Of a DNA stretch of 12,807 bases, positions 6,323-12,807 are shown one piece after another. Under the pieces are notes generated by a model. The model ran no database searches. It worked only from the letters and a program-made list of their open reading frames with translations, and was not told the DNA's origin. Each line of letters begins with the position of its first letter. Positions within the stretch are counted from its first letter, which is position 1. Made by a program: the position numbers and the translations under genes. Source of the stretch: Clostridiaceae bacterium UBA4839 (lineage in GTDB: Bacteria; Bacillota; Clostridia; Clostridiales; Caloramatoraceae); the NCBI GenBank assembly GCA_002400085.1, contig DHEX01000019.1, forward strand, positions 21,260-34,066, given 5' to 3'.

Positions 6323-7551
6323 TTTCGGCATTTTTTATAATAAGAAAGGATTAAAAGGGTTATAGCTAAAACTAAAAATGAAACTGCAATTATGATTAAT
6401 GCTTTTACAGCGGGGCTTAAAACTTTTTTGTATGTTGAATGTCCCATATATTTTAAAGTATATAAGACACTGGAGTATTCTTTTTGAGGTGTTAAAGGGA
6501 TAATTTCTTTTCCTCCATATTTCGTTGTAATTTCAACATAACCAATATTCATATCTTTATTTATTTTTTTAATATCATCTTCAAAAACTAATTTTTTATA
6601 AACAACAGATTTATCATTTTTGGAGGAGGTGATATAGAAATCTTTTGTAGGATAAATGGGTATATTAATATTGCCTACATTTAAATTACATATAGCTGTA
6701 TCCATTGATAAAACTTTTTCACATTGAAAGTTATTAAAACCATAATCTAAAAGTGCTTTTGAATCTTTATATACTGAAGAGTGCTCTGCCTTTAAAATTA
6801 CTGAAATTAAGTTCATACTGCCTCTTGAAGCTGAAGCAACTAATGAATTTTTAGATTTCTCTGTATAACCGTTTTTCACTCCTGTGATACCATCATATTT
6901 ATATCCAGGGTAGCTTAATAATTTGTTCCTATTATACAGTTTCCTCGGTTTTGGCTGTTTGTTAGTTGGCGGTATTTCATAAGTAACTGTTGAGACAATT
7001 TTTCTAAACACTTCATTTTCCATAGCCTTTTTGGTTATAATTGCAAGATCACTTGCAGTTGTATAGTGATTATCATCATATAATCCATTTGGGTTAACAA
7101 AGTTAGATGCTTTACATCCTAAGGATTTAGCTTTTTCATTCATGAGCTTGCTGAAATTTTCTTTTGAGCCGGAAATATGCTCAGCAAGGGCTGAAGCTGC
7201 GTCATTGGCAGATTCAAGCATCATTGCATAAAGTAAATCTTTTACTGTAAGCTTCTCGCCTACATTTAATGCGATGTTGCTTCCATCTTCATAGAGAGGT
7301 ATTTTACCAACGGTAACTACATCATCTAATTTGCATTTCTCTATAACAATCATTGCTGTTAATATTTTTGTTGTGCTGGCAGGCGACAGCTTTTCATCAG
7401 CATTTTTTTGATACAATATATCTCCAGTATTCATGTTCATTAGAATAGCAGCTTCAGATGAAATTTCAGGGCCGCCATCAGCATATGCTTTTACGGGTAA
7501 TAAATTTAATAATATGGAAACTAATATAATTACAATAATGCTTTTTTTCAT
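6307..7551 (-). CDS. dacF: D-alanyl-D-alanine carboxypeptidase (DacF-type penicillin-binding protein)
   Basis: This 414-residue peptidase S11 family protein trims the terminal D-Ala from peptidoglycan stem peptides outside the membrane. It has a signal peptide (1-24, ending AYA). The catalytic SxxK is S59TTK62, in the context LSPASTTK. SxN is S114AN116. A C-terminal beta-rich PBP5-like domain follows, then a membrane anchor (about 384-405) with a basic tail KKCRKRKQA. The third motif reads K226-N-G-Y-T instead of the usual KTG. An in-frame ATG at 7570-7572 would add seven residues, but it lacks a ribosome binding site and lies at the predicted transcription start. The ATG at 7549-7551 has GGGGG about eight bases upstream. 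Convergent with ridA; the last codons lie in the shared terminator. Other names such as dacB or dacA are possible for this family. Confidence 0.93.
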   Translation of the reverse strand: MKKSIIVIILVSILLNLLPVKAYADGGPEISSEAAILMNMNTGDILYQKNADEKLSPASTTKILTAMIVIEKCKLDDVVTVGKIPLYEDGSNIALNVGEKLTVKDLLYAMMLESANDAASALAEHISGSKENFSKLMNEKAKSLGCKASNFVNPNGLYDDNHYTTASDLAIITKKAMENEVFRKIVSTVTYEIPPTNKQPKPRKLYNRNKLLSYPGYKYDGITGVKNGYTEKSKNSLVASASRGSMNLISVILKAEHSSVYKDSKALLDYGFNNFQCEKVLSMDTAICNLNVGNINIPIYPTKDFYITSSKNDKSVVYKKLVFEDDIKKINKDMNIGYVEITTKYGGKEIIPLTPQKEYSSVLYTLKYMGHSTYKKVLSPAVKALIIIAVSFLVLAITLLILSYYKKCRKRKQA

Positions 7552-7577
7552 TTTAAAATCCCCCAAATTCATGTTTT

Positions 7578-7605
7578 ATTATATTGCCTCATTTTATTTT
7601 AACAA
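7578..7605 (-). promoter_or_regulatory. Promoter of the carboxypeptidase gene
   Basis: On the minus strand, TTGTTA (7605-7600) and a perfect TATAAT (7583-7578) are separated by 16 bases. The predicted start point near 7571 leaves a leader of about 20 bases before the ATG at 7551. This supports the downstream start codon. Confidence 0.65.
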
Positions 7606-7634
7606 AAAATATAGATTTTAACAATAATGCGGTT

Positions 7635-7662
7635 TAAAGTTTTAAAAAAGGTTAAAACTTTA
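7635..7662 (+). promoter_or_regulatory. Inverted repeat upstream of comEA
   Basis: A perfect 11-bp inverted repeat, TAAAGTTTTAA (7635-7645) and TTAAAACTTTA (7652-7662), has a 6-base centre. It ends four bases before the comEA Shine-Dalgarno GAGGTG (7666-7671). It could be an operator dyad over the promoter or a 5' UTR hairpin. I cannot match it to a known regulator, and no clear -35/-10 pair is visible around it. Confidence 0.5.
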
Positions 7663-7677
7663 TATGAGGTGTAAAGG

Positions 7678-8256
7678 ATGGATTTGAGTAAAAGAGAAAA
7701 AATAGGAATAATAATTTTTAGTTTAATTATTGTTTCTGTTATATCAATAGATTATTACTCTAAAGCCAAAGATAAGGGGATTCAAGTAATAAAAAATGAG
7801 GATATGACTCAAGAGGCTGTGGAGAAAAAAATACAGGTATATATATGCGGTGAGGTTAAGAAACCTGGTGTATATGAGCTCCATGAGGGAGATAGGCTTA
7901 TTAAATTGATTAGTTTAGCTGGTGGTATAACAGAAAAGGGAGATGAAAATTCAATTAATATGTCTGTCAAATTAAAGGATGAAGACTATATTAGGATTCC
8001 AGCAAAAAATGAAAATGCTTCAACAAATCAAATTCAAAGCTCAACAGGTTATGATTTTAGTGGTAAAATAAATATAAATACTGCCTCTTTAGAAGAACTT
8101 AAGACTTTACCCAGAATTGGCGATGCACTTGCAAATAGAATACTTGAATATAGAGCTAAAAATGGACCATTTAAGGATATTAAAGATATAAAAAATGTCA
8201 GTGGTATAGGTGAAAAAATGTTTGAGAACATTAAAGATAAAATTTGTGTATATTAA
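7678..8256 (+). CDS. comEA: ComEA-like helix-hairpin-helix DNA-binding protein
   Basis: This 192-residue protein has the ComEA architecture: a short cytoplasmic start and one membrane helix (about 9-25), then an SLBB domain (about 51-110, with VYICGEVKKPGVYEL and LAGG). An Asn/Ser/Gln-rich linker leads to a tandem helix-hairpin-helix domain (about 131-192) with ININTAS, LPRIGDALANRI (144-155) and VSGIGEKMFENI (174-185). ComEA captures double-stranded DNA at the cell surface for uptake by ComEC. No comEC is in the window, so a role in transformation is inferred only from the family. The ATG at 7678 has GAGGTG six bases upstream. The stop lies 17 bases before selD, with no terminator between, so read-through into the Sec genes is likely. 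It is divergent from dacF. Confidence 0.92.
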   Translation: MDLSKREKIGIIIFSLIIVSVISIDYYSKAKDKGIQVIKNEDMTQEAVEKKIQVYICGEVKKPGVYELHEGDRLIKLISLAGGITEKGDENSINMSVKLKDEDYIRIPAKNENASTNQIQSSTGYDFSGKININTASLEELKTLPRIGDALANRILEYRAKNGPFKDIKDIKNVSGIGEKMFENIKDKICVY

Positions 8257-8273
8257 TTGCTGGAGGTGTTAGT

Positions 8274-9305
8274 ATGGAAAAGGTTAAACTAACTCATATG
8301 ACTGAAGCATCAGGGTGAGCATCTAAGATTGGCCCTGAGGCCCTGGCACAGGTTCTGTGTCAATTACCAAAAGCTTATGATAAAAATTTAATTGTTGGAA
8401 TAGAAACATCTGATGATGCAGCAGTGTATAAAATATCAGATGATATAGCTATAATACAAACTATAGATTTTTTTACACCTATAGTTGACGATCCTTACTC
8501 TTTTGGTCAAATAGCTGCAGCTAATTCATTAAGCGATGTTTATGCTATGGGTGGTCAGCCTATTTTGGCATTAAACATGACTTGTTTTCCTTCTTGTATG
8601 GATTTTAGTATTTTAGGTGATATATTAAAGGGTGGTGCTGATAAAGTAATAGAGGCAGGGGCAGTAATTGCTGGAGGCCATACTATTGATGATAAGGTTC
8701 CTAAGTATGGACTTTCAGTTATGGGGAAAGTTCATCCGGATAAAGTTTTTAAAAATGCTAATGCCAAGGCAGGAGATATATTGATTTTAACAAAGCCCAT
8801 TGGGACAGGAATAATTAATACTGCAGTTAAAGGAGAGGTAGCTTCTTTAGAGGAGGAGAAAAATGCTATAGAGGTTATGAGCGCTTTAAACAAATATGCA
8901 TCGGAAATAGGGTGTAAATTCAATATAAATTCTTGTACGGATATAACAGGATTTGGTCTTGCAGGACACGCTTACGAGATGGCCTGTGGAAGCAATAAGA
9001 GCATTCATATAATGGCTGACAGCGTAAAATTCATTGATGGAGCTGAAAAATATGCAAAGATGGGCCTTATTCCTGCAGGAACCTATAGAAATAGGGAGCA
9101 TTTAAAGGATGATTTTAATAATAAAATAAAAGAGGAGTATGTTAGTGATTTACTATTTGATCCTCAAACTTCAGGAGGTTTATTATATTCTCTGCCTGAA
9201 GAGGAGGGAATGAAGCTTTTAAAGGAGCTTGAAGACAGCGGAGTTGATGCATTTATTGCAGGCTATGTAACTGAGATGGAAGACAAGCATATTTATATTG
9301 AATAA
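8274..9305 (+). CDS. selD: Selenide, water dikinase, a selenoprotein (UGA/Sec at codon 15)
   Basis: SelD makes monoselenophosphate from selenide and ATP, the selenium donor for Sec. The true start is ATG 8274, with GGAGGTG (8262-8268) five bases upstream, giving 343 residues if TGA 8316-8318 is read as Sec. The N-terminus then reads THMTEASG-U-ASKIGP, aligning with GAGCGCKISP of E. coli SelD: Sec15 replaces catalytic Cys17, and Lys18 matches the essential Lys20. The second Cys of that motif (Cys19) is Ser here. Further family motifs are DDAAVY (47-52), NSLSDVYAMGG (84-94), AGGHTID (133-139), TDITGFGLAGH (222-232) and DPQTSGG (296-302). Without recoding, the only open frame begins near 8424 and lacks the active site. 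A SECIS-like hairpin follows the UGA, and selA-selB-selC lie downstream. This is not a pseudogene: the frame is intact on both sides and the machinery is adjacent. Confidence 0.96.
8316..8370 (+). promoter_or_regulatory. Bacterial SECIS-like element in selD
   Basis: The UGA (8316-8318) is followed, inside the coding sequence, by a hairpin. TGGCACAG (8344-8351) pairs with CTGTGTCA (8355-8362), including one G-U, with the tip reading GGTTC. A GG at the start of the apical loop, about 32 bases after the UGA, fits the published pattern for bacterial SECIS elements. A lower hairpin GGCC-CTGA-GGCC (8331-8342), or an outer TTGG/CCAA closure (8329-8332 with 8367-8370), may extend the fold. The stretch is about two-thirds G+C in an otherwise AT-rich gene. 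The exact fold is inferred by eye. Confidence 0.75.
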
Positions 9306-9319
9306 TTGTTTAACAATTA
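9303..9319 (+). repeat. Small palindrome between selD and selA
   Basis: TAATTGTTTAACAATTA is a perfect 8-bp inverted repeat around a single T. It starts at the selD stop codon (TAA, 9303-9305) and its last base is the first A of the selA Shine-Dalgarno AAGGAGG (9319-9325). As RNA it would be a weak AT hairpin next to the ribosome binding site. Confidence 0.6.
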
Positions 9320-9331
9320 AGGAGGAATCTT

Positions 9332-10720
9332 ATGGAAAAAAATGTTGAACTTTTAAAATCCCTTCCAAAAGTGGACTCAATATTGAATGATGATAGAATA
9401 AAAAATTTAAACAATGTACCCTATTCTCTTGTTATTGGAACTATAAGAGAAGAGCTTGATTCCATAAGAGAGGGAATACTTAATGGAATTGTTAATGAAA
9501 TAAGCACGGATGAAATAGTTAACAATATTATAAATTCCATAGAAAATAAAAATGAGATGCATTTAAAAAGAGTCATAAATGCTACGGGAACTGTTCTCCA
9601 TACTAATCTTGGCAGGGCATGTTTGTCAAAAGCTGCAGTAGAGGCTGTTGTAAATACATCTCAAAATTACAGCAACCTTGAGTTTGATCTTGAAAAGGGA
9701 GAGCGAGGCTCAAGGTATTCTCATGTTGAAAAGCTTATATGCAAAATAACGGGGGCCCAGGCAGCTATGGTGGTAAACAATAACGCAGCTGCAGTTATGC
9801 TTGTTTTATCAACATTGTGTAAAGAAAAAGAGGCAATAGTATCAAGGGGGCAGCTTGTAGAAGTAGGCGGCTCATTTAGAATTCCTGCTGTTATGGAGCA
9901 AAGCGGTGCTAAATTAATGGAAGTTGGAACTACAAACAGAACCCATTTGTATGATTATGAATCTGCTATAAATTCTAATACCGGAGTAATTTTAAGAGTT
10001 CATCAAAGCAACTATAAAATACTTGGATTTACTGAAGAGGTACCTATTGAAGAGCTTAAAAAACTTGGGGAAAAATACAGCATACCTGTAGTTGAAGATA
10101 TTGGAAGCGGCATATTTATTGATCTTGAAAAATATGGCTTTGTTCATGAACCAACAGTGCAGGAAAGCATTTTAAAGGGAATAGATGTGGTAACTTTTAG
10201 CGGGGATAAAATGCTTGGAGGGCCTCAGGCAGGAATAATTGCTGGAAAGAAGCAGTATATAGATTTAATGAAAAAAAATCAGCTTACAAGGGCACTTAGA
10301 GTTGATAAAATGACTCTTGCAGCTCTTGAAGCAACATTAAGATTATACCTTGATGAGAGTGCAGCTGTAAAAGAAATTCCATGTTTAAATATGCTTACAA
10401 TGGATATTAATGAAATCAAAAAGAGGGCTCATAAGCTTTCAAGGATGTTAAATAGTAGAATTAAAAATAGAGCAAAGGTAAAGGTTATAGAAGATTATTC
10501 TCAAGTTGGCGGAGGAGCAATGCCAACTACGAATATTAAAACTTATTCAGTAGCAGTAAAACCATTAAATAAACTTATTGATAATGTTGAATATGGGCTT
10601 AGAAGATCAAAAGTGCCAATTGTGGCAAGGATTAATAATGATATGCTTATTTTTGATGTAAGGACTTTATTCGACAGGGATTATAAAACTATTGCAGATA
10701 CAATGGATAAATTGTTATAG
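9332..10720 (+). CDS. selA: L-seryl-tRNA(Sec) selenium transferase
   Basis: SelA is a PLP enzyme that converts Ser-tRNA-Sec to Sec-tRNA-Sec using selenophosphate from SelD. The product has 462 residues, the family's usual length (E. coli about 463), and is normally a ring-shaped decamer. An N-terminal tRNA-binding region covers about 1-70. The fold-type I core begins near VINATGTVLHTNLGRA (81-96), with RGSRYSHVE (125-133), NNNAAAVML (149-157) and EDIGSG (255-260). The PLP-binding lysine is Lys293 in TFSGDKMLGGPQAG, and the terminal domain has GGGAMPT. The ATG at 9332 has AAGGAGG six bases upstream. It lies 26 bases after selD and 11 bases before the selB ATG, so selDAB is one operon. Confidence 0.97.
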   Translation: MEKNVELLKSLPKVDSILNDDRIKNLNNVPYSLVIGTIREELDSIREGILNGIVNEISTDEIVNNIINSIENKNEMHLKRVINATGTVLHTNLGRACLSKAAVEAVVNTSQNYSNLEFDLEKGERGSRYSHVEKLICKITGAQAAMVVNNNAAAVMLVLSTLCKEKEAIVSRGQLVEVGGSFRIPAVMEQSGAKLMEVGTTNRTHLYDYESAINSNTGVILRVHQSNYKILGFTEEVPIEELKKLGEKYSIPVVEDIGSGIFIDLEKYGFVHEPTVQESILKGIDVVTFSGDKMLGGPQAGIIAGKKQYIDLMKKNQLTRALRVDKMTLAALEATLRLYLDESAAVKEIPCLNMLTMDINEIKKRAHKLSRMLNSRIKNRAKVKVIEDYSQVGGGAMPTTNIKTYSVAVKPLNKLIDNVEYGLRRSKVPIVARINNDMLIFDVRTLFDRDYKTIADTMDKLL

Positions 10721-10731
10721 GAGTGAGATTT

Positions 10732-12648
10732 ATGCAGCACGTTATAATTGGAACTGCAGGACATATAGATCATGGTAAAACTACACTAATTAAAGCTTTA
10801 ACAGGAAGAGACACAGATACACTTAGGGAAGAAAAGGAAAGAGGAATATCAATAAATTTAGGCTTTACATATTTTGATCTTCCATCAGGAAGAAGAGCAG
10901 GAATAATTGATGTCCCGGGACATGAAAAGTTTATTAAAAATATGCTTGCAGGTATAGGCGGAATTGATTTAGTTCTGCTTGTTATAGCTGCAGATGAAGG
11001 GGTTATGCCTCAAACTAAAGAGCATCTTAATATTCTTCAACTTCTTGATATTAAAAATGGCATTATTGTTATAAACAAAATAGATATGGTAGATGAAGAA
11101 TGGTTAAAGATGGTTAAGGATGATATAAGAAGCCAAATGAAAGGAACCTTTCTTGAAAAAGCTCCTATGGTCTGTGTATCATCAATTACAAAAGAAGGCA
11201 TTGATGAATTAACTAAAACTATTGATGAAATGACAAAGAATATAAATGAAAGAGATGAAGAAGCAGATTTTAGGATTCCTGTGGATAGAGTTTTTTCAGT
11301 AAGCGGATTTGGAACTGTAATTACAGGCACACTTATTTCAGGTAAAATTCATGAAGGTGATAACTGTGAGATTTATGTAAGCGGAATAAAAACAAAAATA
11401 CGCGGCATTCAAGTTCATGAAAATCCGGTAAAAGAAGCCTTTGCAGGTCAAAGAGTAGCAGTTAATCTGGCAAACGTTAAAAAGAATGAGGTAAAAAGAG
11501 GAGATACTGTTGCAAAAGTTGATTCAATGAAAGAAACTATGATGGTTGACTGCAGGATGAGATACCTTAAGGATGCACCAAGAGAGCTTAAAAATCATGA
11601 TAGAATTAAATTCTATCATGAAACTTCTGAGATTTTAGGAAGAGTAGTGCTGCTTGATAAAAAGGTATTAAAACCAGGAGATACTGGTCTTGTTCAAATT
11701 AGACTTGAAGGACCTTTAGCAGCTAAAAGGGGAGACAAATATGTAATAAGAAGCTATTCACCTATGACAACCATAGGCGGCGGAACAATTTTAGAGCCTA
11801 ATCCAATGAAAGAAAAGGTATTTGATGATAATGCAATTCAAAGCCTTTTAATAAAGGAAAAAGGCGACGTAGGGGACATTGTTGAAAAGGTAATTGAATC
11901 AAAGAGCAGCTCTTACCCTGATATTGATTGTATTAAAAAAGAAACTGGAAAAAGTGATGAAGAAATAAAAAAATCAATTGAATCCCTTATAAATAAAAAT
12001 TCTGTTTATAAATTTGATTATGGCGAGGGCACAGCTTATATCCATAATAAATATAGAGAGCAGCTAAAGGAAAAAATCCAAAAACTATTAGAGGAATTCC
12101 ATAATGAAAATCCTTTAAAATTTGGAATTCCAAAGGAAGAGTTAAAAAGTAAGATTTTCAGCTCGAATATGAAACAAAAACTGTTTGACTGTATATTAAA
12201 TTCCTTTGATGATTTAATAAAAGTAAATGGGAATTTTGTTTCATTAAAGACATTTGAAGTAGTATATAGCAAGAGACAGCAGGAAATAAAGGATGAAATG
12301 CTTAACTCAATTAACGATGCAAAATTTCAGCCTCCAAAGCCTGAGGATATATTTAAATCTTACGGAAGGGAAGAAAAAACAGCAAAGATTGTATTTGCAT
12401 CCTTAGTTGATAATGAGGAAATAGTTAAGATTTCTGAAGATATTTATATTACTTCAAGAAATTTAAATGAGGCAAAAGGGATATTAATTGAACTATTTAA
12501 ACACAGCAGCGAGATAACTGCAGCTCAATACAGAGATACCATTGGCGCTTCAAGGAAGTATGCAGTTGCAGTATTGGAATATTTTGATTCAATAAAGCTG
12601 ACAAAAAGAATCGAGGATAAGAGGGTATTATTAAAATCCCAAAATTAA
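10732..12648 (+). CDS. selB: Selenocysteine-specific elongation factor SelB
   Basis: SelB replaces EF-Tu for Sec-tRNA-Sec and binds the SECIS hairpin to recode UGA. The 638-residue product has an EF-Tu-like GTPase domain (about 1-170) with AGHIDHGKTT (9-18), the GIS/T switch I region near 38-41, DVPGHE (60-65) and NKID (115-118). Beta-barrel domains II and III follow (about 175-340; VDRVFSVSGFGTVITGTL and RSYSPMTTIGGGTILEP). The C-terminal half (about 370-638) is the set of winged helices that reads mRNA. A GTG at 10723 is in frame, but the ATG at 10732 sits eight bases after AGGAG (10719-10723) and gives the canonical MQHVIIGTAGH start. selC follows after 104 bases. Confidence 0.97.
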   Translation: MQHVIIGTAGHIDHGKTTLIKALTGRDTDTLREEKERGISINLGFTYFDLPSGRRAGIIDVPGHEKFIKNMLAGIGGIDLVLLVIAADEGVMPQTKEHLNILQLLDIKNGIIVINKIDMVDEEWLKMVKDDIRSQMKGTFLEKAPMVCVSSITKEGIDELTKTIDEMTKNINERDEEADFRIPVDRVFSVSGFGTVITGTLISGKIHEGDNCEIYVSGIKTKIRGIQVHENPVKEAFAGQRVAVNLANVKKNEVKRGDTVAKVDSMKETMMVDCRMRYLKDAPRELKNHDRIKFYHETSEILGRVVLLDKKVLKPGDTGLVQIRLEGPLAAKRGDKYVIRSYSPMTTIGGGTILEPNPMKEKVFDDNAIQSLLIKEKGDVGDIVEKVIESKSSSYPDIDCIKKETGKSDEEIKKSIESLINKNSVYKFDYGEGTAYIHNKYREQLKEKIQKLLEEFHNENPLKFGIPKEELKSKIFSSNMKQKLFDCILNSFDDLIKVNGNFVSLKTFEVVYSKRQQEIKDEMLNSINDAKFQPPKPEDIFKSYGREEKTAKIVFASLVDNEEIVKISEDIYITSRNLNEAKGILIELFKHSSEITAAQYRDTIGASRKYAVAVLEYFDSIKLTKRIEDKRVLLKSQN

Positions 12649-12663
12649 TTTTAAACACACAAG

Positions 12664-12711
12664 AAGTCCCTTACCTCTAAGCGTAGCATAGGTGGTGGGG
12701 GTATGCCACTT
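12664..12711 (+). other. Potential stem-loop between selB and selC
   Basis: CCCTTACC (12668-12675) can pair with GGTGGGGG (12694-12701), with two G-U pairs. An outer AAGT (12664-12667) can pair with ACTT (12708-12711) across an internal loop. The patch is unusually GC-rich for the surroundings. It lacks a following T-run, so it is not a convincing terminator, and its right edge touches the selC promoter. Confidence 0.35.
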
Positions 12712-12738
12712 GATATTTAAATAAAACTGTGATAAAAT
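12710..12738 (+). promoter_or_regulatory. Promoter of selC
   Basis: TTGATA (12710-12715) and TAAAAT (12733-12738) are separated by exactly 17 bases. Transcription would start near 12745, eight or so bases before the mature tRNA 5' end. The tRNA gene therefore probably has its own promoter besides read-through from selB. Confidence 0.68.
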
Positions 12739-12752
12739 AAAAATTGCTATTT

Positions 12753-12807
12753 GGGGGTAGAGAGGTGCTGGTGTGCCTGCCAGTCTTCAAAACTGTGTTG
12801 ACGTGCT
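12753..12807 (+). tRNA. selC: tRNA-Sec (anticodon TCA), 5' part, cut by the window end
   Basis: The sequence follows the tRNA-Sec plan. An 8-base acceptor 5' strand GGGGGTAG (12753-12760) and the two-base linker AG precede a 6-bp D stem AGGTGC/GTGCCT (12763-12768, 12773-12778) with the 4-base loop TGGT. The anticodon stem is CAGT/ACTG (12781-12784, 12792-12795), with loop CTTCAAA and anticodon TCA at 12787-12789. The start of the long variable arm (GTTGACGTGCT) runs to the window end. The 6-bp D stem with 4-base loop and the UCA anticodon distinguish it from tRNA-Ser and tRNA-Leu. Position 27-43 appears as a C-T mismatch. The 3' half and the T arm are not visible. Confidence 0.88.

Noticed and set aside
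7552..7572. Upstream ATG start of the carboxypeptidase gene (seven extra residues).
   Set aside because: It lies at the predicted transcription start, has no Shine-Dalgarno, and would add acidic residues before a standard signal peptide.
8316..8318. In-frame TGA in selD as a nonsense mutation (pseudogene).
   Set aside because: The stop falls exactly at the catalytic Cys position, the frame is intact on both sides, a SECIS-like hairpin follows, and selA, selB and selC are adjacent.
11037..11330. Minus-strand frame inside selB.
   Set aside because: Antisense of the conserved GTPase domain; no start signals and no recognisable protein features.

Overview
This is an AT-rich, low-GC Gram-positive chromosome segment. 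Gene content, GGAGG-type ribosome binding sites and gene order (rng-rplU-rpmA-obg-yhbY-nadD-yqeK-lytR-rsfS) point to a member of Clostridia, probably Clostridiaceae or a close relative. The species cannot be named from this window. No mobile element, phage gene or CRISPR array is visible, and almost every base belongs to recognisable core or accessory-core genes. No stretch over 300 bases lacks a gene.

Region 1 (1-1115) holds the 3' end of an RNase G/E gene, then a promoter and an L21 leader RNA driving rplU (L21) and rpmA (L27), closed by a clear intrinsic terminator. The prp/ysxB protease gene that usually lies between rplU and rpmA in Firmicutes is absent. L27 correspondingly starts directly at its mature N-terminus.

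Region 2 (1116-5733) is a same-strand run: obg, yhbY, nadD, yqeK, an LCP-family wall-polymer ligase gene and rsfS. Three of its products act on ribosome assembly or silencing (Obg, YhbY, RsfS), two on nucleotide metabolism (NadD, YqeK) and one on the cell wall. Two copies of a palindromic repeat sit in the gaps obg/yhbY and yhbY/nadD. The yqeK and rsfS genes appear to start at TTG.

Region 3 (5734-7630) has ridA (enamine/imine deaminase) facing a convergent D-Ala-D-Ala carboxypeptidase gene. They share one long inverted-repeat terminator that extends into the last codons of the carboxypeptidase gene.

Region 4 (7631-12807) holds comEA, then a complete selenocysteine (Sec) cassette: selD, selA, selB and the start of selC (tRNA-Sec, anticodon TCA), cut by the window end. 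The selD gene is itself a selenoprotein gene. Codon 15 is an in-frame UGA at the catalytic cysteine position, followed by a SECIS-like hairpin, so a standard ORF call loses its first 50 residues. SelD makes selenophosphate, SelA converts seryl-tRNA-Sec to Sec-tRNA-Sec, and SelB delivers it to UGA codons followed by a SECIS. Synthesis of SelD therefore depends on the pathway it feeds. The Sec system is the most notable content here. I did not find a clearly undescribed system.
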